Shown piece by piece: positions 45,297 through 53,575 of a DNA stretch of 64,000 nucleotides. Source of the stretch: Croceibacterium_B sp035470785 (GTDB lineage: Bacteria; Pseudomonadota; Alphaproteobacteria; Sphingomonadales; Sphingomonadaceae); contig DATIQN010000039.1 of NCBI GenBank assembly GCA_035470785.1, positions 14,458 through 78,457 of the forward strand, in the 5' to 3' direction. Position numbers and translations under genes: made by a program. The notes under the pieces were generated by a model. It made no database searches, was not told the origin of the DNA, and was given only the letters and a program-made list of their open reading frames with translations. Every line of letters begins with the position of its first letter. Within the stretch, counting starts at the first letter, position 1.

Positions 45297-45326
45297 GGGC
45301 GGGCCCGCAGTCTTGCGGACCCGCCC
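45297..45326 (-). terminator. Rho-independent terminator
   Basis: A GC-rich hairpin (arms 45297-45309 and 45314-45326, one mismatch, four-base loop) is followed on the minus strand by TTTTCGTTT. It lies 23 bases beyond the stop of the small stress-type membrane protein gene and upstream of the RND adaptor, isolating the two transcripts. Confidence 0.85.
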
Positions 45327-45349
45327 CAATTCGCAGTCTAAGGCGTGCT

Positions 45350-45616
45350 TTAGCGGACTCGTCCGCGCTGGACGAGGTTGACGATCGCCAGCAGCACGAT
45401 CGCGCCAATGATGGCGATGATGAAGCCGCCGAGATTGAACGTCTGGATCGTCCCGCCGATACCGATCAGCGGTGCGATGACCGCGTTGCCGATGATCGCG
45501 CCGACGATGCCGACGATGATGTTCCAGAAAATGCCCATCGAGCCATCGCGAGCCATAACCATGCTGGCCAGCCAGCCGGCGACGCCGCCGACGATAATTG
45601 CCACAATCCAGCCCAT
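45350..45616 (-). CDS. GlsB/YeaQ/YmgE family membrane protein
   Basis: An 88-residue, three-helix membrane protein (IVAIIVGGVAGWLASMVM, WNIIVGIVGAIIGNAVIA, FIIAIIGAIVLLAIVNLV) with a basic tail QRGRVR. This matches the transglycosylase-associated/GlsB family often induced by stress. The ATG at 45616 is preceded by AGAGGA; the longer frame upstream is not part of the family. It ends at a strong terminator and appears monocistronic. Confidence 0.93.
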   Translation of the reverse strand: MGWIVAIIVGGVAGWLASMVMARDGSMGIFWNIIVGIVGAIIGNAVIAPLIGIGGTIQTFNLGGFIIAIIGAIVLLAIVNLVQRGRVR

Positions 45617-45746
45617 AATCCGGTCCTCTTGTTCTCCGCGCCGAGGCGCTCTGTCCCGGATAAACCGTAGTGCAGGCAATGCGTTCCCTGCCGCCACACA
45701 GCGGGCGGCGCGGGACACGTGAGCTCGGGCCGGCTCGCCGGACCGG

Positions 45747-46046
45747 TCAGTACTTCAGCTGGCGTTCGTAGAGATCGCGGTAGTGCTGGATGCGCGTTAC
45801 GCGCAGGCCCTGCATGCCCGAGCGGTCGACCGAGCGCTGCCACGAGGCGAATTCCTCGAGCGTGAGGTTATAGCGCTCGAGCACCTCGTCGATCGTCAGC
45901 AGGCCGCCGTTGACCGCGGCCACGACTTCGGCTTTGCGACGGACGACCCACCGCTTGGTTTCGGGAGCCGGCAAGTCGGCAATCGTCAGCGGCTCGCCCA
46001 GAGGGCCGATGACTTGCGCGGCACGGATTTTCTGGTTCTCGATCAT
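45747..46046 (-). CDS. sciP: CtrA inhibitor SciP (DUF1153)
   Basis: The 99-residue helix-turn-helix protein matches Caulobacter SciP: VIGPLGEPLTIADLPAPETK followed by RWVVRRKAEVVAAVNGGLLT and a recognition region LTLEEFASWQRSVDRSGMQG. SciP blocks CtrA-dependent transcription in G1 cells of Alphaproteobacteria (established for Caulobacter). Whether it does so in this organism is inference. It is the second gene of a minus-strand pair whose first gene ends TAATG at its start. Confidence 0.93.
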   Translation of the reverse strand: MIENQKIRAAQVIGPLGEPLTIADLPAPETKRWVVRRKAEVVAAVNGGLLTIDEVLERYNLTLEEFASWQRSVDRSGMQGLRVTRIQHYRDLYERQLKY

Positions 46047-46366
46047 TATGTCCTCGGGTCGTCGCTCGCGGCGCCGTTCGTAGTGGGGCGGGCCATGCCG
46101 TCGGCGGCTTTGCCATTGGCTAAATCATCTAGGTTAATGTCCGGTTTGGCATCGCCGATCTCTGCGATGTGGCGAGCAAATTCCGGGTCGAAGCTGGCAC
46201 CTCCTCCCGTCTCGCCGCTGCCGACTTCGGCGCGCAATTCGCGCACTGCGTCGAATCGCGCGACCAGGTCGGACCACGAGACAGGACGCAAGGTGCCGTT
46301 GCCGCCGCCGCTCGCGTCGAACGGGGTCCGTTTGGCAGCGTTGCCGGGAAGTTTGCCTTCGAACAT
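46046..46366 (-). CDS. Uncharacterised protein upstream of sciP
   Basis: A 106-residue soluble protein beginning MFEGKLPGNAAKRTPFDASG, with one clear helix (WSDLVARFDAVRELRAEVGS), a FDPEFARHIAEIGDAKPDIN segment and a polar tail. No membrane segments or known motif. The stop codon shares a base with the sciP ATG (TAATG), so they are co-translated; a cell-cycle or motility link is suggested only by that. The region between it and mnmA (46367-46491) should contain both promoters. Confidence 0.75.
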   Translation of the reverse strand: MFEGKLPGNAAKRTPFDASGGGNGTLRPVSWSDLVARFDAVRELRAEVGSGETGGGASFDPEFARHIAEIGDAKPDINLDDLANGKAADGMARPTTNGAASDDPRT

Positions 46367-46491
46367 TCGCCCGCCTTAGCCGGTCAAGCGTCAAGATCGG
46401 GTAAAGCTGCGATTTACTCTACGTTAGGCGAGGTAAACGGCGCCAGCGTGCCTTTGCCGTCTGCGATCGGGCGGTGTATGGGCGCCGCGCA

Positions 46492-47661
46492 ATGACCAAC
46501 GCCGCCATCCTCGACAATCCCGCCGCGCTGTTCGATCTTCCGCGCGCCGCCGCCGATTGCCGGATCGTCGTGGCGATGTCGGGCGGCGTCGATAGTTCGG
46601 TGGTGGCCGCACTCGCCGCCAGCACAGGAGCCGAAGTGATCGGCATCACGCTGCAGCTTTACGATTATGGCGCCGCCACCGGGCGCAAGGGCGCGTGCTG
46701 CGCGGGCGACGACATCCGCGACGCGCGCGCAGTCGCCGACCGGCTCGGCTTCGCGCATTACGTGTTCGATCACGAAAGCGCCTTTCGCGAGGAAGTGGTC
46801 GAGCGATTTGCCGACGATTACCTTGCCGGGCGTACGCCGATTCCGTGCATTCGCTGCAACATGGGACCCAAATTCACCGACCTGTTGCGGATGGCGAGGG
46901 AGTTAGGCGCCGATTGCCTGGCGACCGGTCATTACGTCCGCCGGATTATCGGTCCTGCCGGAGCCGAGCTTTGGCGCGCGCGCGATCCGGCGCGCGACCA
47001 GTCGTATTTCCTCTACGCTACAACCGAAAAGCAGATCGATTACCTGCGCTTTCCGCTCGGCGGCTTGCCAAAAGACGAGGTGCGCCGGATCGCCGGCGAA
47101 TTCGGGCTATCGGTCGCCGCCAAGCCCGACAGCCAGGATATCTGCTTTGTGCCCGACGGCGACTATGCCCGCATCGTCAAGGCGGTGCGCCCCGAAGGAA
47201 CTCGTCGAGGTTCGATCGTCCACGCGGAAAGCGGCGATCTCCTCGGCGAGCATCCGGGTGTGATCCACTTTACGGTCGGTCAGCGCCGCGGCCTCGAGAT
47301 CGGCGGCCAGCCCGAGCCGCTCTACGTTGTCGCGCTCGATGCCGCGGCGGCGGAGGTTCGCGTTGGCCCGAAGCGGTTGCTCGCAGTGGGCAGCGCCCGC
47401 ATCGGCGAGACCAATCGCATCGGCCCGCCGCCCGAGGGTCCGCTCACCGCCAAGGTCCGCTCGCTGGCGAAGCCGGTCCCTGTGACTCTCGACGGTCCGC
47501 TGGGTGATGGCGCGGAGACGACGATCCGTTTCGATCAGCCGGAATTCGGCGTCGCCCCAGGGCAAGCGGCAGTCATCTATTCCGGCGACCGGGTGGTCGG
47601 CGGCGGGTGGATCGAGGAAACCGCGCCCTATTCGCGCCAGGGATCGAGCACACAGCCGTAA
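46492..47661 (+). CDS. mnmA: tRNA-specific 2-thiouridylase
   Basis: MnmA thiolates U34 of tRNA-Lys, -Glu and -Gln. The PP-loop VAMSGGVDSSVVAAL, the first catalytic Cys in TPIPCIRCN, the GHYVRR and ARDQSYFLY segments and the second Cys in AKPDSQDICFVPDGDY are all present. At 389 residues it is of normal length. The ATG at 46492 fits better than the upstream start in the frame, which adds a non-conserved MYGRRA. It overlaps the small convergent gene at its 3' end by 34 bases. Confidence 0.96.
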   Translation: MTNAAILDNPAALFDLPRAAADCRIVVAMSGGVDSSVVAALAASTGAEVIGITLQLYDYGAATGRKGACCAGDDIRDARAVADRLGFAHYVFDHESAFREEVVERFADDYLAGRTPIPCIRCNMGPKFTDLLRMARELGADCLATGHYVRRIIGPAGAELWRARDPARDQSYFLYATTEKQIDYLRFPLGGLPKDEVRRIAGEFGLSVAAKPDSQDICFVPDGDYARIVKAVRPEGTRRGSIVHAESGDLLGEHPGVIHFTVGQRRGLEIGGQPEPLYVVALDAAAAEVRVGPKRLLAVGSARIGETNRIGPPPEGPLTAKVRSLAKPVPVTLDGPLGDGAETTIRFDQPEFGVAPGQAAVIYSGDRVVGGGWIEETAPYSRQGSSTQP

Positions 47662-47975
47662 CCCTTGCGGTAACGCGCGGTCTCGCTGGCGATCAGCGGG
47701 ACGTAGCCGGTCACGCTCTTGGCATCCTCGTTGTCGCTGAGGAACACGGCCTCCATCCTCGGCTCGAAGTCCTTCTTGCAGTCTTTCAGGGTGCGCCCGG
47801 CAATATAACGGCATGAGCAGGCGTTGCGCGCGCCGACCGCGGCGCCGGTCTCGGCATAACCGTAGAGCGGTTCGCGGTAGAGCCAGCCGAGCGCGGCAAG
47901 CGCGAGCACGAGGACCAGCGCGACCTTGAGCCACGTCGGCCGCTTGCGCGATCCTCTAGTCTTTGCGGTTGCCAT
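47628..47975 (-). CDS. Small membrane-anchored cysteine-containing protein
   Basis: A 115-residue protein with basic N-terminus (MATAKTRGSRKRPTWL), a hydrophobic anchor (KVALVLVLALAALGWLY) and an exported-side domain containing four cysteines (RNACSCRYIAGRTLKDCKK and the YGCVLDP near the end), probably forming disulfides. AGGAG precedes the ATG at 47975. I do not recognise a family. It is divergent from the serine hydrolase gene only 31 bases away; small exported proteins like this are often paired with class C-type hydrolases in sphingomonads, but no function follows. Confidence 0.75.
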   Translation of the reverse strand: MATAKTRGSRKRPTWLKVALVLVLALAALGWLYREPLYGYAETGAAVGARNACSCRYIAGRTLKDCKKDFEPRMEAVFLSDNEDAKSVTGYVPLIASETARYRKGYGCVLDPWRE

Positions 47976-48006
47976 GCGCTCCTGCCTGGGAGATGGAAGC
48001 GCGCCA

Positions 48007-49134
48007 ATGCCGCGCCGCGCCTTCCCTAGCCTCGCCGCTCTGCTGCTGCCAGCCTTCTTGCTGGCGGGTTGCGGCGGTACAGCGCCGAAGGAGCCGCCGC
48101 TGTCGCCTGCCGCGCTCAAGGCAGTGAGCAAGAACCCCGGCGTTCCGCGCGAGAAGCTCGCCCGCGCAGTCGATGCGCTATTCACAGGCGAAGGCATCGG
48201 CGAGACGCGCGCGGTGCTGGTGCTCCACGACGGCGCGATCGCCGCGGAGCGTTACGGCAAAGGGTATAGCGCTCGCACCAAGTTCCTCGGCTGGTCGATG
48301 TCGAAGACGGTCACCGGCGTGCTGATCGGAGTGCTCGTCTCCGAAGGACGGTTGCGGCTCGACGATTCTCCGCCGATCCCGGCGTGGCAGCGGTCCGGCG
48401 ATCCGCGCGGCGACATCACGCTGCGGCAGTTGCTGCAGATGCGCTCGGGCCTGCGGCACAAGGAAAGTAGCGAGCCGATCTACGATTCGGGCGAGGTCCG
48501 GATGCTGTTCCGCGACGGGCGCGACGACATGGCCGCGTGGGCCGAAGCGCAGCCGATGGAGCACGAGGCCGGAAAGGTCTTCACGTATTCGACGCCAACC
48601 GGCGTCATCCTGGCCGACATCGCCGCCCGTATCCTGGCCCCTGGCGCCAAGCCCGACGCGCGCCGCCAGGCCGTCGCCGATTTCTTCGAATCGCGCGTGG
48701 CCGGTCCGCTCGGGGCGCCCTCATTCACACCCGAGTTCGATGCCGCGGGAACCTTGATCGGTGGCAGCATGATCTGGGCGACCGCGCGCGACTGGGGCAA
48801 GTTCGGCGAGATGCTGCGGCACAAGGGCGCGGTCAACGGCGCGCAACTGGTGCCCAAGGCATGGGTTGAATTCATGACCACGCCGAGCCCGCACGCGCCC
48901 GATTACGGGGCGATGACCTGGCTCAATCGCCCTTCGGGCGGCAAGCGCGACGAACTGTTCGCCAGCCAAGGACCGAAGGACGCCTTCGCGCTCAACGGCC
49001 ATCTCGGGCAGTACGTGATCGTCTCGCCGTCGCAGGACCTGACCATCGTCCGCCTTGGCAAGACCGACGACAAGGACCGGCCGGCGCTGATGCGGGCGCT
49101 GGCCAAAGTGGCCGCGCTTTACCCTTCGAGGTAG
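48007..49134 (+). CDS. Serine hydrolase, class C beta-lactamase family lipoprotein
   Basis: The 375-residue protein has a lipoprotein signal (LLLPAFLLAGC) and the penicillin-binding-protein fold: SxxK in GWSMSKTVTGV, the second motif in FTYSTPTGVI where Y-S-T replaces the usual Y-x-N, and NGHLGQYV where H-x-G replaces K-T-G. Those substitutions are typical of esterase or D-aminopeptidase-like members rather than true beta-lactamases. The start at 48007 gives the signal peptide; the longer frame does not. 3' overlap of 16 bases with the PhzF gene. Confidence 0.9.
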   Translation: MPRRAFPSLAALLLPAFLLAGCGGTAPKEPPLSPAALKAVSKNPGVPREKLARAVDALFTGEGIGETRAVLVLHDGAIAAERYGKGYSARTKFLGWSMSKTVTGVLIGVLVSEGRLRLDDSPPIPAWQRSGDPRGDITLRQLLQMRSGLRHKESSEPIYDSGEVRMLFRDGRDDMAAWAEAQPMEHEAGKVFTYSTPTGVILADIAARILAPGAKPDARRQAVADFFESRVAGPLGAPSFTPEFDAAGTLIGGSMIWATARDWGKFGEMLRHKGAVNGAQLVPKAWVEFMTTPSPHAPDYGAMTWLNRPSGGKRDELFASQGPKDAFALNGHLGQYVIVSPSQDLTIVRLGKTDDKDRPALMRALAKVAALYPSR

Positions 49135-49916
49135 AATGTCCCCTCGACCACCGTGGCGCACTCGCCGCCGAGCCACGCCTGCGCGCCATCGAGCCGGCAC
49201 GTCAGGTCGCCGCCGCGTCGCGAGGCCTGGTGCGCGGTGAAGCTGTTGCGACCTAGCTTGGCGGTCCAGAACGGCGTCAGCGCGGCGTGGGCCGAGCCGG
49301 TTACGCTGTCCTCGTCGACCCCCGCGCCGGGCACGAACACCCTGCTGACGACGTCGGTTCGTTCACCGGGCGCGGTGCAGATGAACTGGTCGTCGCCCAT
49401 CCTCGCGAGGCCCTTTACGTCGGGCCGGAGCGCGCGGACTTGCGCTTCGTCGGCGAACAGGAACACGCTGTAACGGTCAGGGCTACGCCATACCTCGAGC
49501 GGCGGCGAGCCAAGTAGCGCGGCGGCCTCGGGCCAGGCGCTGGGTTCGGTCGCGATCGTCGGGAGGGCCAGCTCGTACCCGCCTTGCGCCATCCGCCGCA
49601 CTTCGAGAACCCCTGCCTTGCGCGTGCGGAACGTCACGCGCTCGCCGCCGTCGCGGCCGAGCAGAACATGGCCCGAGGCGAGCGTTGCATGACCGCATAG
49701 CCGAATTTCGAGCTCCGGCGTGAACCAGCGCAATTCCCAGTCGGCCGCGCCGGTCGTATCGCGCACGACGAAGGCGGTCTCGGCGAAATTATTCTCTTCG
49801 CCGATGGCCTGCAGCACCTCGTCGGACAACCATTCGTCGAGCGGCATGACCGCCGCCTGGTTGCCGGCGAACGGGCGCGAGGCGAAGGCGTCGACATGCC
49901 AATACGGAAGTTTCAT
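49119..49916 (-). CDS. PhzF family isomerase/epimerase
   Basis: A 265-residue protein of the PhzF/diaminopimelate-epimerase fold. It begins with YWHVDAFASRPFAGNQAAVM, has the catalytic Glu in NNFAETAFVV, the RWFTPELEIRLCGHATLASG strand and the C-terminal GVDEDSVTGSAHAALTPFW. Most members lack known substrates; the name does not mean phenazine is made, and no phenazine genes are seen. Co-directional with the CDF transporter; its ATG overlaps that gene's stop. Confidence 0.92.
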   Translation of the reverse strand: MKLPYWHVDAFASRPFAGNQAAVMPLDEWLSDEVLQAIGEENNFAETAFVVRDTTGAADWELRWFTPELEIRLCGHATLASGHVLLGRDGGERVTFRTRKAGVLEVRRMAQGGYELALPTIATEPSAWPEAAALLGSPPLEVWRSPDRYSVFLFADEAQVRALRPDVKGLARMGDDQFICTAPGERTDVVSRVFVPGAGVDEDSVTGSAHAALTPFWTAKLGRNSFTAHQASRRGGDLTCRLDGAQAWLGGECATVVEGTFYLEG

Positions 49917-50854
49917 TAGTGGCTCTCCGCCAGGCCCGGCAGCAGTTCCTCAGCCGCCGAGCCGGTTTCGTTGACCAGCCCTTCCGGATCGGGGTGGATG
50001 AGCACCTCGACCCCAGGAAACTCGCGCTCGATGCGTTCCTCGAGCTCGTCCATCACCGTGTGCGCCTCGGCGACCGTCATGCCGCCGTTCACCATCGCGT
50101 GGAACTGGACGAAATCGTGCGCCCCGCTGGTGCGGGTCCGCAGGTCGTGCACGCCCTTGAGCTCGGGATGTTTCGCGAGCACGGCGAGAAACTGCTCGCG
50201 CTTCTCGATCGGCCATTCCTTGTCCATCAGGTGGTCGAGCGCCTCCGCCGAAGCGCGCCAACCGCCCCATGCCAGCCAGACCGCGATGGCGAGGCCGAAT
50301 AGGGGGTCCGCCCCGCCAAGCCCCGCGTAGTGGTCGAGCGCGAGCGCAGCGATCACGCCCATGTTGAGAAACAGGTCGGACTTGTAGTGGACGTTGTCGG
50401 TCTTGATTGCGACGCTGCCGGTCCGCTGGATCACCTGTCGCTGCCACCACAACAGCACGTACGTGGCGGCGATGGCGATCACCGACACAAGGATGCCTTC
50501 GCTTGCGCCGGCCACCCGGTGGCCACTGAGCAACTGTTCGATCGCTCGAAAGGCGAGTCCGAACGCGGACAGCGAAATCAGCACCACCTGGAACATCGCC
50601 GCCAGCGCCTCGGCCTTGCCGTGACCGAAGCGATGCTCGCGGTCGGCCGGCTGGGCCGCGACCCAAACGCCGACCAGCGTGGCCACGCTGGCGATGAGGT
50701 CGAGCCCGGTATCGGCGAGGCTGCCGAGCATCGCCGTCGAATCGGTCTTGAGCACCGCCCAGATCTTCAGCCCCGCGAGCAGCAACGCCATCGTGATCGA
50801 AGCGAACGCGGCACTGCGGGTGAGCCGAGCACGGGTGGCGAGGTCGTCGGTCAT
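49916..50854 (-). CDS. Cation diffusion facilitator family transporter
   Basis: A 312-residue CDF exporter for divalent metals (zinc, iron, manganese or cobalt). About six membrane helices are visible; transport-site residues lie in GSLADTGLDLIASVA (TM2) and DNVHYKSDLFLNMG (TM5), with the conserved EHRFGHGKAEALAAMFQ loop. The cytoplasmic C-terminal domain (HDLRTRTSGAHDFVQFH ... EVLIHPDPEG) binds regulatory metal. The H-x-x-x-D site in helix 5 suggests Zn or Fe. Its start ATG overlaps the pdxH stop. Confidence 0.94.
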   Translation of the reverse strand: MTDDLATRARLTRSAAFASITMALLLAGLKIWAVLKTDSTAMLGSLADTGLDLIASVATLVGVWVAAQPADREHRFGHGKAEALAAMFQVVLISLSAFGLAFRAIEQLLSGHRVAGASEGILVSVIAIAATYVLLWWQRQVIQRTGSVAIKTDNVHYKSDLFLNMGVIAALALDHYAGLGGADPLFGLAIAVWLAWGGWRASAEALDHLMDKEWPIEKREQFLAVLAKHPELKGVHDLRTRTSGAHDFVQFHAMVNGGMTVAEAHTVMDELEERIEREFPGVEVLIHPDPEGLVNETGSAAEELLPGLAESH

Positions 50855-51453
50855 GGATAGAGCAACGTGCTCGTCCAGCGCTCGCCGGCACGCGTGAAAC
50901 GACGGCGTTCGTGGAGGCGGTTGGGACGGTCGAGCCAGAACTCGATCGCTTGGGGGGCGAGGCAGAAGCCGGTCCAGTGCGGCGGACGGGGAATATCCTG
51001 GTCGGCCCACTCGACCGCCAGCCGCTCGACGCGATCGAGGTAGGTCTGGCGGGAATCGAGCGGGCGCGACTGGTCGGACGCCGCGGAGCCGAGCTGGGAC
51101 ACGCGAGGTCGGGAGTGGAAGTAGGCGTCGGCCTCGGCGGCCGTCACCTCGTGCAGCGGTCCCTCGATCCGCACTTGCCGGCGCAGGCTTTTCCAGTGGA
51201 ACAGTAGCGCGGCGTGCGGATTGGCGGCGATTTCCCGGCCCTTGCGGCTCTCGGCATTGGTGTAGAACACGAAGCCGTCGGCTCCGTGACCCTTGAGCAG
51301 GACCATCCGCACCGAAGGCCGCGCGTCGGCCGTGGCGGTCGCGAGCGCCATCGCGTTGGCGTCGTTCGGCTCACTCGCCTGCGCTTCGGCGAACCAGACA
51401 TCGAACAGCGCGAGCGGATCGCTTTCGGCGATTTCGTTCTGACCGGCTTCCAT
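50851..51453 (-). CDS. pdxH: Pyridoxamine 5'-phosphate oxidase
   Basis: PdxH oxidises pyridoxine- or pyridoxamine-phosphate to pyridoxal-phosphate with FMN. The 200-residue protein shows RPSVRMVLLKGHGADGFVFY, FMN contacts TNAESRKGREIAANPHAALL, the VSQLGSAASDQSRPL block and the C-terminal signature IEFWLDRPNRLHERRRF. It starts the three-gene minus-strand run pdxH-CDF-phzF, each coupled by 4-base or shorter overlaps. Divergent from the DnaJ-like gene at 51532. Confidence 0.96.
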   Translation of the reverse strand: MEAGQNEIAESDPLALFDVWFAEAQASEPNDANAMALATATADARPSVRMVLLKGHGADGFVFYTNAESRKGREIAANPHAALLFHWKSLRRQVRIEGPLHEVTAAEADAYFHSRPRVSQLGSAASDQSRPLDSRQTYLDRVERLAVEWADQDIPRPPHWTGFCLAPQAIEFWLDRPNRLHERRRFTRAGERWTSTLLYP

Positions 51454-51531
51454 GTCGCAGCCCTAGACTCGGTGAATGATGTAGGAAAGCGCTGCTTGCG
51501 CCCGGAGACTGTTGCACTTAGCTAACACGCC

Positions 51532-52476
51532 ATGGCCGATCCATATGCAACCCTGGGCGTGGCGCGCGGCGCGAGCGAGAAGGACATCAAGTCCGCCTAC
51601 CGCAAGCTCGCCAAGGAGCTCCACCCCGACCGCAACACCGACAATCCCAAGGCGGCGGAGCGCTTTTCCGACGTCACCAAGGCCTATGACCTGCTGTCCG
51701 ACGCCGACAAGCGGGCGAAGTTCGACCGCGGCGAGATCGACGCCGACGGCAACCCGGCGATGCCGTTCGGCATGGGCAGCGGCGGCTTTCGTCCCGGTGC
51801 CGGCGGCGCGCGAGGTTTTTCGGCGCAGGATTTCGAAGGCTTCGGTGGCGCCGAAGGCCTCGACATCGGCGACATCTTCGAAGGCCTGTTCGGCGGCCGC
51901 ACCGGCGGACCAGCCGGAATGGGCGGCGGCCGTCGTCCCCCACCGCCGCCGCCGCGCAGAGGCGCCAACGTGCAGTACCGGCTGCGGGTGCCGTTCGCCG
52001 ATGCCGCGGCGCTCAAGCCGCAGCGGATCACGCTGGCCGACGGCAAGACGATCGACCTCAAGCTGCCCGCAGGGATCGAGGACGGAACCCAGATGCGCCT
52101 TTCGGGTAAAGGCGAGCCGGGACCGGCCGGCAGCGGCGACGCGCTGGTCACGATCATGATCGAGCCGCACCCCTTCTTTCGCCGCGACGGCGAGGACGTG
52201 CGGCTCGAGCTGCCGATCACGCTCGACGAAGCGATCCAGGGCGCCAGGGTGAAGGTGCCGACGGTCGACGGTGCGGTGATGCTCACCGTCGCGCCCGGTT
52301 CGGGCTCGGGCAAGGTTCTGCGGCTCAAGGGCAAGGGCTTCACGAAGAAGGGCGGCGGCCGCGGCGACCAGCTGGTCACGCTCGAGATTGAGCTGCCCGA
52401 CGACGTGACGGAGCTGGCCGGCAAGCTCGACGGCTGGCGCGACACGCGCAACGTGCGCGCGAAGCTCGGCGTTTGA
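51532..52476 (+). CDS. DnaJ/CbpA-type co-chaperone
   Basis: A 314-residue Hsp40 with J-domain residues 1-65 (YATLGVARGASEKDIKSAYR, HPD at 31-33), a Gly/Phe-rich linker (GMGSGGFRPGAGGARGF, ending in a poly-Pro PPPPPPRR run) and the two C-terminal beta-domains (RVPFADAAALKPQRITL ... HPFFRRDGEDVRLELPI). The zinc-finger of DnaJ is absent, so it is CbpA-like (class B). It would stimulate DnaK ATPase. 55 bases separate it from the downstream BrkB gene. Confidence 0.93.
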   Translation: MADPYATLGVARGASEKDIKSAYRKLAKELHPDRNTDNPKAAERFSDVTKAYDLLSDADKRAKFDRGEIDADGNPAMPFGMGSGGFRPGAGGARGFSAQDFEGFGGAEGLDIGDIFEGLFGGRTGGPAGMGGGRRPPPPPPRRGANVQYRLRVPFADAAALKPQRITLADGKTIDLKLPAGIEDGTQMRLSGKGEPGPAGSGDALVTIMIEPHPFFRRDGEDVRLELPITLDEAIQGARVKVPTVDGAVMLTVAPGSGSGKVLRLKGKGFTKKGGGRGDQLVTLEIELPDDVTELAGKLDGWRDTRNVRAKLGV

Positions 52477-52531
52477 GCCAAGGTCCGCGGCAAACTCGAC
52501 AGCCCGCGCCGGGCTGGCCATAACTGTAACG

Positions 52532-53575
52532 ATGGCGCTTCACGGCATCCCCGATATCGACAAGAACGCCCCTCCGGTCGAGGATCTCTCGCCCGAGGCC
52601 CGCCGCAAGGCCGCGCTGCGGCACATGGCGGGGTTCCAGGAGCAGGTTTACGACGCCGTTGGGCCCGGGACGCGCTTCTTCCGGGTGTTCAAGCGGGTCG
52701 TGATCGGGACCTACAACGACGGCTTCATCCACGCCGGTAACCTGGCCTACATGGCGGTGCTGGCGATCTTTCCGTTCTTCATCACAGGCGCGGCGCTGTT
52801 CTCGCTGATCGGTGAGCAAAGCCAGCGCGCCGCTTCCATCAACGCGGTGCTGTTTGCCTTGCCGCCAGTGGTCGGCGATGTGATCGGCCCCGTCGCCCGT
52901 ACCGTGATCCAGGCGCGCACCGGCTGGCTCTTGTGGGTCGGCGGCCTCGTCGGGCTGTGGACCGTCGGCAGCCTGATCGAAACGATTCGCGATATCCTGC
53001 GGCGCTCCTACGGCACCGAGCACACGGCGGCGTTCTGGAAATACCGTCTGCTTTCGACCGGGATCATCATCGCCGCGGTGATCCTGCTGCTCTTAAGCCT
53101 GATCGCGCAACTCGTGATCGGCGCGGCGCAGGAAGTGATCGACGCCTATTACCCGCACCTCGGCAACCTGATCAGCTCGCTCGCGCTGTCGCGCCTGGTA
53201 CCGGCGTTCGGGCTCTACGGATCGCTCTACCTGCTGTTCTACACGCTGACCCCCTATGCTTACCGGCAGCCGCGCTACCCCAAGTGGCCCGGCGCGTTGC
53301 TGGTGACGGTCTGGTGGATACTCGTCGCGCTGGCGCTGCCGCCGCTCTTGCGCACCGTGTTCCGCTACAACCTCACTTACGGCTCCCTCGCCGGCTTCAT
53401 GATCGCGCTTTTCTTTTTCTGGCTCGTCGGCCTAGGGATGGTTATGGGCGCCGAGCTCAACGCGGCGCTGGCCGAGACGCCCGAGGAGCATCAGGACGTG
53501 ATCGGTCAGACTGACAATCGCGCCCGGGCGGCGGTAGTTGCAGACGAGACGGAAGGGGAGGAGCGTAGCGCATGA
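52532..53575 (+). CDS. YihY/BrkB family membrane protein
   Basis: The 347-residue protein has the BrkB core of about six helices: GNLAYMAVLAIFPFFITGAA, VGGLVGLWTVGSLIETIRDI, RLLSTGIIIAAVILLLLSLI, LVPAFGLYGSLYLLFYTLTP, GALLVTVWWILVALALPPLL and LAGFMIALFFFWLVGLGMVM. The cytoplasmic N-terminus is charged. Family members are inner-membrane proteins of unknown function (not RNase BN). Its TGA overlaps the fabI ATG. Confidence 0.92.
   Translation: MALHGIPDIDKNAPPVEDLSPEARRKAALRHMAGFQEQVYDAVGPGTRFFRVFKRVVIGTYNDGFIHAGNLAYMAVLAIFPFFITGAALFSLIGEQSQRAASINAVLFALPPVVGDVIGPVARTVIQARTGWLLWVGGLVGLWTVGSLIETIRDILRRSYGTEHTAAFWKYRLLSTGIIIAAVILLLLSLIAQLVIGAAQEVIDAYYPHLGNLISSLALSRLVPAFGLYGSLYLLFYTLTPYAYRQPRYPKWPGALLVTVWWILVALALPPLLRTVFRYNLTYGSLAGFMIALFFFWLVGLGMVMGAELNAALAETPEEHQDVIGQTDNRARAAVVADETEGEERSA

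Noticed and set aside
48007..49134. Beta-lactamase resistance gene
   Set aside because: The Y-x-N and K-T-G motifs are replaced (YST, HLG), as in esterase-like relatives, so resistance is not supported.
49119..49916. Phenazine biosynthesis
   Set aside because: PhzF-fold proteins are widespread and no other phenazine genes are present.
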